Source: Hungatella sp. UBA7603 (lineage in GTDB: Bacteria > Bacillota > Clostridia > Lachnospirales > Lachnospiraceae). From it: 64,000 bases of DNA. Positions 36,997 through 45,436 of this stretch are shown here, piece after piece. Under the pieces are notes generated by a model. That model worked only from the letters and a program-made list of their open reading frames with translations. It did no database searches and was not told the origin of the DNA. The stretch is taken from NCBI GenBank assembly GCA_002478865.1, contig DLJZ01000001.1, forward strand, positions 46,636 to 110,635, read 5' to 3'. Positions within the stretch are counted from its first letter, which is position 1; each line of letters opens with the position of its first letter. Position numbers and translations under genes: made by a program.

Positions 36997-37239
36997 ATTA
37001 AAAAGAAAATAATAGAACATCATGCCTTTGATAATAAAGAGGAAAGTGAACGGCAGTATCGAGAAAAACTTAAAGTTGACCAAAGAATACTTCAAACATT
37101 TTTAAATTCTTTTTTCCATTGCTTCTGCATTACGTCTTATCCATATGACAATACAATATTTCCACAAACCGACTCGTTTATCAAGCAGCCGGATGATAAC
37201 GAGAATAAAAAGGGTTTAAATGAAGGAAAAATTAATTGA
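36997..37239 (+). CDS. Small protein with probable ATT start, function unknown
   Basis: An open frame of 80 codons runs from ATT at 36997 to TGA at 37237. A near-perfect AGGAGG (36984-36989) is spaced seven bases from the ATT, and there is no in-frame ATG, GTG or TTG close by. The product is hydrophilic, with HHAFDNKEESERQYREKLK then a Cys/Phe-rich stretch (FLNSFFHCFCITSYPYDN). His and Cys residues could bind metal (inference). It has its own copy of the operator upstream and lies between the MarR and DtxR-type genes. Confidence 0.5.
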   Translation: MKKKIIEHHAFDNKEESERQYREKLKVDQRILQTFLNSFFHCFCITSYPYDNTIFPQTDSFIKQPDDNENKKGLNEGKIN

Positions 37240-37247
37240 ATCAAAGT

Positions 37248-37262
37248 GTATGGTAACCATAC
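37248..37262 (+). promoter_or_regulatory. Third operator copy, perfect palindrome
   Basis: GTATGGTAACCATAC has perfect 7-bp arms around a central A. It lies 33 bases before the DtxR-type gene, downstream of a TTGAAT -35-like element. Confidence 0.78.
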
Positions 37263-37295
37263 ATGTTACATTAAAGTTAAAATGGAGGATTAGTT

Positions 37296-37709
37296 GTGAA
37301 ACATAATAAGCATCATCATTTAGAGAAAAAACTTAGTCCTTCAAGAGAAGAATATTTAAAGGCTATCTATAAGCTTTCTGAAAGAACGCAATTAGTACGT
37401 TCCATTGACATTGCTGTATATTTAGGAGTTTCAAAGCCTAGTGTTCATAATGCTGTGGCTACTTTGCAAGAAGAAGGGCTGGTTATCAAGCCTTTGGGTG
37501 GCGAAATTCAGCTCACAGAGGAAGGCTGCAAACAAGGAGAGATTATTACAACAAAATTTCAGGTCATAAGCGAATTTCTGATTACTTGTTGTGATGTGAA
37601 TGAACGGATTGCGAGCTCTGATGCTTGCAAGATAGAACATATTATTAGCAATGAAGCTATTTTAGCTCTGAAAAAATATTTGGGGTTGGTACAAGGTGAA
37701 GCTCTTTGA
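37296..37709 (+). CDS. DtxR/MntR family metal-dependent regulator
   Basis: 137 residues, the length of MntR. N-terminal winged helix: SPSREEYLKAIYKLSERTQL and RSIDIAVYLGVSKPSVHNAV. The C-terminal metal-binding helix has C-K-I-E-H-I-I-S (DACKIEHIISNEA), matching the E-x-x-E-H ligands of MntR-type repressors. The His-rich start (HNKHHH) may also bind metal. GGAGG lies before a GTG-like AGTTGTG context; the start at 37296 is the ATG/GTG used here. No metal transporter lies beside it. Confidence 0.85.
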   Translation: MKHNKHHHLEKKLSPSREEYLKAIYKLSERTQLVRSIDIAVYLGVSKPSVHNAVATLQEEGLVIKPLGGEIQLTEEGCKQGEIITTKFQVISEFLITCCDVNERIASSDACKIEHIISNEAILALKKYLGLVQGEAL

Positions 37710-37738
37710 AGATGCAAATGTGATTTTTTTTGAACCCA

Positions 37739-37756
37739 GGTTAGTGTTTACTAACC
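37739..37756. promoter_or_regulatory. DtxR-box-like palindrome
   Basis: GGTTAGT and ACTAACC are inverted 7-bp arms with a four-base centre. The half-sites match the GGTTAG/CTAACC core of the DtxR/IdeR consensus. It lies just after the DtxR-type gene. Confidence 0.45.
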
Positions 37757-37786
37757 AAACTGTAAATCTCATACACAACAAAGGAA

Positions 37787-37918
37787 ATGTATGACACCAC
37801 CAAAAAACCTTTCAAGGACGTGATGGAAGGGAAGAGGGGAGATGGAAAGAGGATAAATGCCCTGGTATCCGCTTATCTTGAAAAATCCAAATATTTTACA
37901 GCATGGTGCAATGGATAG
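37787..37918 (+). CDS. Short ORF or gene fragment, 43 residues
   Basis: ATG 37787 is preceded by AAGGAA. The product starts MYDTTKKPFKDVMEGKRGDG and ends with CNG before TAG. It overlaps the end of the convergent AraC gene. It may be a remnant of a longer gene; I do not recognise it. Confidence 0.25.
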   Translation: MYDTTKKPFKDVMEGKRGDGKRINALVSAYLEKSKYFTAWCNG

Positions 37919-38807
37919 ATCTATATTCGGAAGGAGAATAGCCAAAGTTTTTTTTGAACATCCTTCCAAAGTGCGTGATATCAGAGAAACCCACCCTCTC
38001 AATAATCTCAGAGACAGGTAATAGGGTTTCTTTGAGCATCTTCGACGCTAAATATAGTCTTAGATTAATAAGATACTCCATTACGGAATGACCTGTAATG
38101 TCACGAAATCGTTCTGTTAACGTGGTTCTATTGATATGAAATTTATCGGTCAGCTCTTGTATGGTTATCTTATTCATATAATTTGTGTACAAATACAAAA
38201 TGATCTCTTTGATATCGTCGGGGTCTTTATCAAGCTCTACACTTTCAAGGGCATCATCAATAATTAGTAATCTTGATAACAAAAAAAGCATTTCAATTAG
38301 ATAGGTTCTGCTTCTGCAGGGCCAATCATTATCCATTTGAATATCCAAGGCATTTTTGATATTGTCAATAATGTTATGTATTCTGCGCGCGTTGCTGGGA
38401 CCAAGATGCAATAAACCCATAAATTCATTTGTTTTTCTTAAAAACGGGTTTAACCAGTATAGATCTTGTATTTCATTTATAGAGAGCTGATGATCAGATG
38501 CTCTAAGTATAGGAAAATCGAAATGTTGATTGATAATTTGTGGGTGAAAGAAGATAGCTATACACTGAAGAGATACTTCTGATTCCAAAGAAAATATATC
38601 TGTCTCATTTAGACAAAGGGCAGATGGAGCTACGATGATTTGTTTGCGATTATTAAGAGTAAGTATTCCAGTACCAGAGATAACAAAAATCATTTTATAA
38701 TGATCTCGCTTAGTTGCACCATCTGTGAAGCAGTTGGCGCTTGTATGGTAGATAGGAAACTGAAAGCCCGGATAAAATATTTTACCCTCTGTAAAGTACG
38801 TACTCAT
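37896..38807 (-). CDS. AraC family transcriptional regulator
   Basis: 303 residues from the ATG at 38807, which has AGGAGGGG upstream; a start 18 bases earlier is unlikely. N-terminal cupin-like sensing domain (about 1-150) and C-terminal double helix-turn-helix (ITIQELTDKFHINRTTLTER, LPVSEIIERVGFSDITHFGR, FKKNFGYSPSEYR). Its target is unknown; the double DJ-1 gene lies upstream on the same strand. Confidence 0.88.
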   Translation of the reverse strand: MSTYFTEGKIFYPGFQFPIYHTSANCFTDGATKRDHYKMIFVISGTGILTLNNRKQIIVAPSALCLNETDIFSLESEVSLQCIAIFFHPQIINQHFDFPILRASDHQLSINEIQDLYWLNPFLRKTNEFMGLLHLGPSNARRIHNIIDNIKNALDIQMDNDWPCRSRTYLIEMLFLLSRLLIIDDALESVELDKDPDDIKEIILYLYTNYMNKITIQELTDKFHINRTTLTERFRDITGHSVMEYLINLRLYLASKMLKETLLPVSEIIERVGFSDITHFGRMFKKNFGYSPSEYRSIHCTML

Positions 38808-38875
38808 ATGACCCCTCCTGAGCAATGATATATTTAATTATATCACTGCTCAGGAAAGAAATATAGAATTTTGAT

Positions 38876-40036
38876 TTAATTTCCAAGTATTTTTAGCTGT
38901 TCACACAGCTTTAAGCCGAAAGCTACGGAAGCATCTGGATTTCTTCCTGTAACAATATTACCGGATACAACAACCTCTTGATCCACATAGTTAGCCCCAT
39001 TTTTGGTTAATTCCTTAATGCCATCAATCCAGGGGAACATGGTTGCTTTTCTATTCTTGAGAAGACCAGCTCTTGCCAGAATTGGCGGTGCTGCACATAT
39101 TGCTGCTATCATCTTTTTTTCTTTATCTGCATCTTTAAGTAGATTTCTCAGATCCTTATCATCCCACAAACTGCCGATCACTCCTGTGCCACCAACGATG
39201 ACGATTCCATCATAATCCGTTGCCTTTGCATCGGATATCATAATATCGGTGGTACAAGTTGATCCATTTAGCCCAAGTGCTGTTGTTGTAGTGCTTGCTA
39301 CCGTTACATTAGCTCCGTTTATCTCAAGCAACGTTTTGGGAGCGTAGAACTCTACGTCTTCAAAATCCTTTGGGGCTACTACCATTAGTATATTTTTGGA
39401 GAATTTCCTGATTTTTAAAGCGTTACAGACAGCCAGTCCAAAGCTTTTTGATGCAGCTGGATTCTTACCGGTTACGATATTTCCATCCGTAACAGTCTCC
39501 TCATTCACATATATGGCACCTCTTGAGGTAAGCTCCTTGATTCCATTGTCCCAAGGAAACATAGTAACTGTTTTATCTTTTAAGATTCCGGCCTTAGCAA
39601 GAGCTGGGGGAGCTGCACACATAGCTGCAACTATTTTGCTTTGAGAATTAAATTGCTGAATCAGTGTTCTTAGTTCTTCGTTATCCCATAAAGTACTGAT
39701 AATGCCTGTTCCTCCTGCTAAAACGATGGCATCATAGTCATCAGTCTTTGCATCACTGATTTTGATATCTGGTGTTATTTTAAATCCATTAATACCAATG
39801 GCTGTATCCGTTGTTGTGCTAGCGATTGTTACTTCTGCACCGTTAGCCTCTAAAATAGCCATGGGTTCAACAACTTCGCAGTCTTCAAAATCCTTTGGTG
39901 CAATTACCATAAGAACTTTCTTTTGAGCCGATGCTTCCTTTGCACTGACGGTATTGATTGGACCAAATACAAAAGATCCAAGTACCATAAATAAGCTCAC
40001 TGCAAAACAAATCACATTTATTAATACTTTCTTCAT
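38876..40036 (-). CDS. Secreted protein with two DJ-1/PfpI domains
   Basis: 386 residues. A signal peptide (about 1-32, cleavage after VSA) is followed by two DJ-1/PfpI domains, about 40-208 and 213-386, roughly 60% alike. Each keeps the nucleophilic Cys elbow (AAMCAAPPALAKAG, Cys140; AAICAAPPILARAG, Cys314) and the acidic Glu/Asp near its start. DJ-1 proteins act as glyoxalases, chaperones or amidases and are normally cytoplasmic, so export is unusual. AAAGGAGGT precedes the ATG. Confidence 0.88.
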   Translation of the reverse strand: MKKVLINVICFAVSLFMVLGSFVFGPINTVSAKEASAQKKVLMVIAPKDFEDCEVVEPMAILEANGAEVTIASTTTDTAIGINGFKITPDIKISDAKTDDYDAIVLAGGTGIISTLWDNEELRTLIQQFNSQSKIVAAMCAAPPALAKAGILKDKTVTMFPWDNGIKELTSRGAIYVNEETVTDGNIVTGKNPAASKSFGLAVCNALKIRKFSKNILMVVAPKDFEDVEFYAPKTLLEINGANVTVASTTTTALGLNGSTCTTDIMISDAKATDYDGIVIVGGTGVIGSLWDDKDLRNLLKDADKEKKMIAAICAAPPILARAGLLKNRKATMFPWIDGIKELTKNGANYVDQEVVVSGNIVTGRNPDASVAFGLKLCEQLKILGN

Positions 40037-40230
40037 CTCTATTACCTCCTTTTGATATCCTTAGTTTATCAAATGTGTATTTGATCTGTAATAGCGAATT
40101 GTCAGTGCTTTTCGGTGTATTAACAGGAAAATAAACTTAAGATATCTTAAAAAGGGGAGATGGGTTCTTCAAAATCTTATCCAAATAGTTAGGTGATGAT
40201 ACGATGATCTGATTATGGTTTGGCAGCGTT

Positions 40231-40695
40231 TTAGTTTGTGTCTTGTCCATTAAAACAACGGAGCATGTCAATAAATGCTTCAAGGTCGGAATCTTTCCAT
40301 TTAGAAATACGCTTATAAAATTCTTCTCCTTTTTCTTTAATCGCATTTGATGCCTTTTCACGACCAAGCTCTGTTAAAGATAATAGTACTCCGCGGCGAT
40401 CTTCCGGATGAGTTTCACTTTTTACATAACCTAAATGTTTCAGATGAGTAACAAGGCGGCTTACAGAGCTTCTGTCCATGGCAGTAGATTCTGCCAAAAT
40501 AGTCGCATTTGCAGGACCATAAGACAGAAGCCAGCGGATGATCAGAAAGGCAGCTGGTTGTAATGTTGGATCAAATATGGCGGCCGTTCTCATATTAAGT
40601 GCATGGGAGGCACTAATTAGTGCATTAAGTTCATTACCGAGAGCTAATTCTAGCTGACTTCGTATCGCATCTTGCTTTTGATTATTATTTTCCAT
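40231..40695 (-). CDS. MarR family transcriptional regulator
   Basis: 154 residues. DNA-binding region NATILAESTAMDRSSVSRLV and wing SETHPEDRRGVLLSLTELG. It is divergent from a short-chain dehydrogenase gene with a paired operator between them, so it most likely controls that gene and itself. Confidence 0.88.
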   Translation of the reverse strand: MENNNQKQDAIRSQLELALGNELNALISASHALNMRTAAIFDPTLQPAAFLIIRWLLSYGPANATILAESTAMDRSSVSRLVTHLKHLGYVKSETHPEDRRGVLLSLTELGREKASNAIKEKGEEFYKRISKWKDSDLEAFIDMLRCFNGQDTN

Positions 40696-40717
40696 TATTT
40701 TACCTCACGCAAACTGT

Positions 40718-40759
40718 TTGACATATATCAAATAATTCTGTATGATTGATATATGTCAA
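40718..40759. promoter_or_regulatory. Paired MarR operator in the divergent region
   Basis: TTGACATATATCAA (40718-40731) and its exact reverse complement TTGATATATGTCAA (40746-40759). Each half is itself near-palindromic (TTGA...TCAA), so there are two sites with centres 28 bp apart. Confidence 0.82.
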
Positions 40760-40857
40760 GTATATTTTGGTTTTTGAGAAACGTCAAGTAAAAGAAATAG
40801 AGTTTAAACACAGATTAAGTTCTATTTGGTTTATTTCTAAATTTGAGGAGGATTAAT

Positions 40858-41733
40858 ATGTCTAGACAATCCATTGCAGTAATAACTGGTGCGACCAGTG
40901 GTCTTGGGCTATTGGCAGCAATTGAATTAGCCAAACGTGGAACACAACTGGTATTAACAGCCAGAAATGAAAAACGTGCAGAAATAACCAGAAATATCAT
41001 AAAAGATATTGCACCGAACACGAAAGTAGACTTTTTTTACGGTGATTTGTCTCTAATGGTAGATGTAAGTAGAATAGGAAATGAAATAAAAGCAGCCTAT
41101 CCCCAAATTGATATATTAGTGAACAATGCAGGACTGCATGGATTTGAACAGAGAATAACAAAAGAAGGATTTCCTGAAATGATAGCAGTTAACTATCTTG
41201 CGCCATGGTTATTAACACATACACTGTTAACTTCATTGATCAATACAAAAAATGCAAGGATTGTTATTGTAGCTTCTGAAGCATCACGCAATCATGGTGA
41301 ATTAAAATTACCTGAGGATTTAACAAATACTACAGATTTTACAGACAAAGAATCCTCCATGATTTATGGAAAAACCAAGCTTCTTAATATTATGTTCACG
41401 GGGGAGTTGGGACGTCAGTTAGATGTGACTGGAGTCACTGCGAATGCGCTTGATCCAGGGTTTAATGTTACGGGTCTCGGCCGTGAGTTAGGGTTTTCTT
41501 CCGTTCTTTCTAGAATATTGAAGTTTTTGCATATAGGAGATCCACGAAAAGGAGCTGATATAATTGTTCGTTTGGCTACAGATGCGCAGTATCAGGGAGT
41601 AACAGGAGGATATTTTAAAGTTGGTACAGGCAAGCCTATTATACCAATACATCCGGGTGACGACACTTCCATGCAGAATGAGCTATGGAAGTCAACGGAA
41701 AATTTACTGAGACAAAGAGGTTACTTAGAGTAA
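40858..41733 (+). CDS. Short-chain dehydrogenase/reductase
   Basis: 291 residues from ATG 40858 (GAGGAGG upstream). Rossmann motif TGATSGLGLLAA, NNAG as NNAGLHG, and the active-site Y-x-x-x-K as YGKTK, with Ser in VASEASRN. The layout resembles retinol-dehydrogenase/oxidoreductase-type SDRs. Substrate unknown. Likely induced by ligand of the divergent MarR protein. Confidence 0.88.
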   Translation: MSRQSIAVITGATSGLGLLAAIELAKRGTQLVLTARNEKRAEITRNIIKDIAPNTKVDFFYGDLSLMVDVSRIGNEIKAAYPQIDILVNNAGLHGFEQRITKEGFPEMIAVNYLAPWLLTHTLLTSLINTKNARIVIVASEASRNHGELKLPEDLTNTTDFTDKESSMIYGKTKLLNIMFTGELGRQLDVTGVTANALDPGFNVTGLGRELGFSSVLSRILKFLHIGDPRKGADIIVRLATDAQYQGVTGGYFKVGTGKPIIPIHPGDDTSMQNELWKSTENLLRQRGYLE

Positions 41734-41931
41734 TGGCATTAATAGAAATGAATCAATGTAAGATGATACAAGAATTGGACTTACAGTTTACCCCTTATTG
41801 ACAATAAGGTGATAATGACAGATCTTTAGTATCAGCAGAAAAGAGAAAAAACAATCAATCGGAACGACTTCAAGGATGGATTTTATAAGTATTAACATAA
41901 AAATATTAATGTGTATTAATTAAAACTTAAA

Positions 41932-41960
41932 TTGTATTAAAAACAGTTAAATGTTATACT
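41932..41960 (+). promoter_or_regulatory. Promoter of the membrane-protein gene
   Basis: TTGTAT (41932-41937), 17 bases, TATACT (41955-41960), about 35 bases before the start codon. Confidence 0.65.
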
Positions 41961-41994
41961 ATATTGAGTATTTGTGAAAAATGGGGGCGATGAT

Positions 41995-42633
41995 TTGAAA
42001 TTAAAAAGTGATAAAACAAAAGAAGGTAGAGACATCTTTGCTGAAACTTGTTCATCCATTATCAACGGGGTAATCATTTTTTTTTTAATATTACTAATGT
42101 TGGTATTTCCACTAATATATAATAATACATACATAGATATCTTAGTGGTTAAGTATCAATTCTATTGGGGCAGCATAGTACTTATGCTAGCATTATGTCT
42201 CGTTCTTTCTTTCAATATGTTAATCATCGATAATTTACAAAACAAGGGGAAGCACGCAAAAATACTTTTTTCCAAGCTTCACCCGAAAAAGTGGAGTAAA
42301 ACATTTAGCATAACCGATGTTTCCGTTATAATTTTTTGGATCATTTTTGTAATTTCTACATTTCAGTCGGATTATTTTAGAATGGATATCTTACACTTCC
42401 ATGAAAAAATTGCGACAGAAGAAAGGGATATATTTACCTCGACCATAGGTAACATTAATATATATACCGCTTATATCGCACTGGTTTTAGGTGTTTCAGC
42501 GGCTTTATTTGGATTCCTTCCGTTGATATTATTTAAAAGTAAAACCGGGATTAAGCGTTATTTATTGATGATTGCAACATTTGGTACGGTGGTGCAATGC
42601 ATTGCCTTTATCAACCAGGCCTATGCGAATTAG
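41995..42633 (+). CDS. Membrane protein of unknown function
   Basis: 212 residues from TTG 41995, with GGGGG eight bases upstream; a GTG at 41974 is also possible. Four hydrophobic helices (GVIIFFLILLMLVFPLIY, the LVLSF region, VIIFWIIFVIS, and the C-terminal GFLPLILF/LMIATFG region). I do not recognise a family. The following GNAT gene starts 63 bases downstream. Confidence 0.7.
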   Translation: MKLKSDKTKEGRDIFAETCSSIINGVIIFFLILLMLVFPLIYNNTYIDILVVKYQFYWGSIVLMLALCLVLSFNMLIIDNLQNKGKHAKILFSKLHPKKWSKTFSITDVSVIIFWIIFVISTFQSDYFRMDILHFHEKIATEERDIFTSTIGNINIYTAYIALVLGVSAALFGFLPLILFKSKTGIKRYLLMIATFGTVVQCIAFINQAYAN

Positions 42634-42695
42634 CAATTCAAAAACAGTGTTATTCCATTGAAGTGTCAGATTGGAATTTATGTGAAGGGGATGGT

Positions 42696-43688
42696 ATGGG
42701 AATGGATTATAGGTTTGCTTTTTATAAAAAAGAATATTTTGATGAAATAGAAGCGTTGATTTTAAATTCATATCAATGGGAGAATCCCACTTATGGATTG
42801 AGTCGGTTAGAATTTACGAATGGTTTGCACCCAAAATTTTTACATTTTTCTAATGTGTGGGAGCGAACTGTTGGTGTGTATTTTCTTAATGAAACTATAA
42901 TTGCTTGTGCAATCAATGAGGGAAATGATGACGGAACCGTCTTTTTCCTTTTTAGAGAGAAAAAATTTGCGGAGGATAAAAAACTTCTAAAAGACATGAT
43001 TCATTTTGCAAAAACAACCATGTCGTGTGTGAAAGATAAGAATAAAATACAACGTTTTGTTCGTATCTTGATCCCTCAATGGAATGTGACTCTATCTGAA
43101 TTGGTTTTAGAAGAAGGATTTGTAAAAGAAGAGGGGGGAGAACGAATACGAATTCGTACATTTGGTGCTGATCGGTATCCTGTTAAGTTACCAGAAGGAT
43201 ATACCTTTGCTGATGGCAATGAAACTCCTCCATTTTATCTGGCGAATGTACATATGGCAGCATTTAACTATAGCATTCATGATGTGCCAGATTGTGCAAA
43301 TGCTTTTTCTGAAATGCGTAATGAAAAGCATTACGACCCATTCTTAGATCTCTGTATTTTAGATCCTCAGAAAAGACCTGTAGCAATGGCAATTATATGG
43401 TATGACAAGAGAATGCCGTATTGTGAATTAGAGCCTCTTGGAGTTGCTTTTTGGGAACGGAGAAAAGGCTTGGCAACCGCTATATTAAATGAGGCTTCCA
43501 ATCGTGTGTTAGAAAAATACCCAGACTGCAAAGGCATGACTGGTGGGGATCAACCATTCTATGAGGCTACAGGATATTATGTAACAGATCATATACCTAC
43601 GTATCGCTATGATATGGAAATCTATCCATCTTGGGATGAGAGATCTTTGAAAGGGATGCCCCCAAAAGCCATCTCTTCTGATAACTAA
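42696..43688 (+). CDS. GNAT family N-acetyltransferase
   Basis: 330 residues from ATG 42696 (AAGGGGATGG upstream); an upstream in-frame ATG (42597) overlaps the previous gene and is not used. The C-terminal half carries the acetyl-CoA loop, PLGVAFWERRKGLATAIL (the Q/R-x-x-G-x-A pattern), followed by FYEATGYYVTD. The N-terminal half is a degenerate GNAT-like domain. Substrate unknown. May be co-transcribed with the membrane protein before it. Confidence 0.82.
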   Translation: MGMDYRFAFYKKEYFDEIEALILNSYQWENPTYGLSRLEFTNGLHPKFLHFSNVWERTVGVYFLNETIIACAINEGNDDGTVFFLFREKKFAEDKKLLKDMIHFAKTTMSCVKDKNKIQRFVRILIPQWNVTLSELVLEEGFVKEEGGERIRIRTFGADRYPVKLPEGYTFADGNETPPFYLANVHMAAFNYSIHDVPDCANAFSEMRNEKHYDPFLDLCILDPQKRPVAMAIIWYDKRMPYCELEPLGVAFWERRKGLATAILNEASNRVLEKYPDCKGMTGGDQPFYEATGYYVTDHIPTYRYDMEIYPSWDERSLKGMPPKAISSDN

Positions 43689-43911
43689 TTAAAAGCCAGC
43701 AGTTTTCATAGGTTTCTAATCCAATTAACTGTCAGAACTAAAATATCCATTATGGGGGGGCAGATCCTAAAGTTGGGATCATGAAGATCTAGATCATTGA
43801 TTGATAGAAATTGTCATAAATACCCTCATTTTCACATAAGATTATAAGGTGAGTTATTTTATAATGTACAAGCGAAATAACTTAAAGTAATAAAATGTGG
43901 AGGATAGTTAA

Positions 43912-44754
43912 ATGATAAGGAAAACTAAAAGCTTTAAAGCATTGATTACAGTCGTGATGGTGTGTTGTATCGTATGGACAAATGGCATTACTGCTAAAGC
44001 TCAAAGTGTGTCTGAAACAGAACCGAATGATAGTATGGATACCGCACAGCTGATACAAGCAAATTATGAAACAGCAGCCCAGGTTGTTAACGGCAGTAGA
44101 CCCAATCAATATGTAGTGAAAGGCAATACTAGTAACAATGATGAAGATTGGTATAAAGTCTATTTAAATGCTGGTGTACAATATATTACTTGTAATGATC
44201 AGCCATTTGATTACGAAATATATAACTCCAATAATAGCCTAGTATCTTCTGGTTCCTATACAAAAAGTCGCTTATTTCCAGTAGGATATTCTTTTAGAGC
44301 CGCATCAGATGGATATTATTATGTTAAAATTAAAGGACTTACGTCGGCATCCTCAAGTTATATTCTATTGGTTGGGGGACCTACATATTCAGTTGGAACT
44401 TGTTCCGTATCTTTAGGAAGCGTAACTATGAGTGGAAAGAATGTTACAGTGCCTGCTGATTTGCGTTATAAGGGTACAATACCAGAGGGATCTGTTGTAT
44501 ATGGAATATCAATGAGCGGGGTAAAAAGCAATTCAGTAAGCGGAATTACAGTGAAAAATTTAACTAGTAACAATACAGTTGTTTTGAGCAATTATTCTTG
44601 GAATAAGACTGGTCTTGCTTCTATGAATATGCCATTGAAAGGTAATTGGCAGATTAATTTTAGCTATAATAAAAATACATCATTTACACCAAAACTTAGT
44701 TTGCTTTTTGCATATCCATTGGCTTTAGATTATGTAGATAACTTAGAGTTTTAG
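43912..44754 (+). CDS. Secreted protein with a PPC (pre-peptidase C-terminal) domain
   Basis: 280 residues. Signal peptide about 1-31 (ends ITAKAQS), then ETEPNDSMDTAQLIQ, the hallmark of PPC domains, through about residue 160 (DEDWYKVYLNAGVQYI). The C-terminal 110 residues show Ig-like or beta-sandwich alternation but no known motif. No peptidase domain is attached. PPC domains often aid folding or surface binding. GGAGG precedes the ATG; a terminator follows the stop. Confidence 0.8.
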   Translation: MIRKTKSFKALITVVMVCCIVWTNGITAKAQSVSETEPNDSMDTAQLIQANYETAAQVVNGSRPNQYVVKGNTSNNDEDWYKVYLNAGVQYITCNDQPFDYEIYNSNNSLVSSGSYTKSRLFPVGYSFRAASDGYYYVKIKGLTSASSSYILLVGGPTYSVGTCSVSLGSVTMSGKNVTVPADLRYKGTIPEGSVVYGISMSGVKSNSVSGITVKNLTSNNTVVLSNYSWNKTGLASMNMPLKGNWQINFSYNKNTSFTPKLSLLFAYPLALDYVDNLEF

Positions 44755-44799
44755 TTGGTAAAAATTATTGGATCATATTAAGTTTTAATGACATACATT

Positions 44800-44850
44800 A
44801 CCGATTCTCATTCCATTAGTAATATATATGGAGAGAATCGGTATTTTTTT
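44800..44850 (+). terminator. Terminator after the PPC-domain gene
   Basis: ACCGATTCTC (44800-44809) pairs exactly with GAGAATCGGT (44833-44842), followed by ATTTTTTT. Confidence 0.88.
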
Positions 44851-44863
44851 GTTTATTGTAATA

Positions 44864-44871
44864 GTACAAGT
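44864..44871. repeat. Left 8-bp target site duplication
   Basis: GTACAAGT directly before the left terminal inverted repeat; an identical copy follows the right one at 47290-47297. Confidence 0.9.
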
Positions 44872-44929
44872 GTAAGCGCCTAATTTAAGGGTGGATTTTG
44901 ATCCATGTCATTTATCATTATAATTGTTA

Positions 44930-45195
44930 TCAGGAAATGCGAGCGTTTTGCAATCCGTCCAGTAACTGTTGGTCGGAAGAATTGGCTCTTTTCAGACACA
45001 CCGGAAGGTGCAACAGCTAATTCACTCTATCTTACTATCGTAGAAATGGAAAAGGCATATGGCTTAAATTTCTATGAATATCTGAAGCTCTTGTTAGAGA
45101 AACGCCCTAGTAAGGACATGTCGGATGATGATTTAGCAAAGTTTGCACCTTGGGATGAAACAATACAGAATCTTTGCAAGATCAAAATGGAGTAA
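44930..45195 (+). pseudogene. IS66 transposase (TnpC) C-terminal fragment
   Basis: Homology starts near 44948 with FAIRPVTVGRKNWLFSDTPE and runs to the natural C-terminus (KFAPWDETIQNLCKIKME). Only the last 80 or so residues of a protein of more than 500 remain. The junction joins the left inverted repeat region directly to this 3' end. Confidence 0.85.
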
Positions 45196-45380
45196 AATGC
45201 TCGCATTCCGGAATTCTAGCAATAGGTTCCGGAATTGTTGAATTAAATCCCATTTTCATTATTTAATAAAATATGAATTATACATCTTTGCAAAGGTCTG
45301 TACAGGACGAAGAACAAGAAAAAAGACAAGAAAAAGAAGAAAGGACTTTTCAGAAATGAATGAAAGGTTTAAAATAAACT

Positions 45381-45430
45381 AAAACGAATAACCTGCTATT
45401 TTATAATTTCTATAACAGATTATTCATTTT
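45381..45430 (-). terminator. Terminator of the passenger AraC-type gene
   Basis: ACGAATAACCTGCTAT and ATAACAGATTATTC arms pair with few mismatches, and T-rich sequence follows on the minus strand. Confidence 0.6.
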
Positions 45431-45436
45431 AGATTA

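Noticed and set aside
44905..45195. A real short gene coding 96 residues
   Set aside because: It is only the C-terminal piece of an IS66 transposase joined to the element's left end.
45205..45236. Separate terminator for the first tnpC fragment
   Set aside because: It is the less perfect duplicate of the IS66 3' hairpin already described at 47225 and adds no independent feature.
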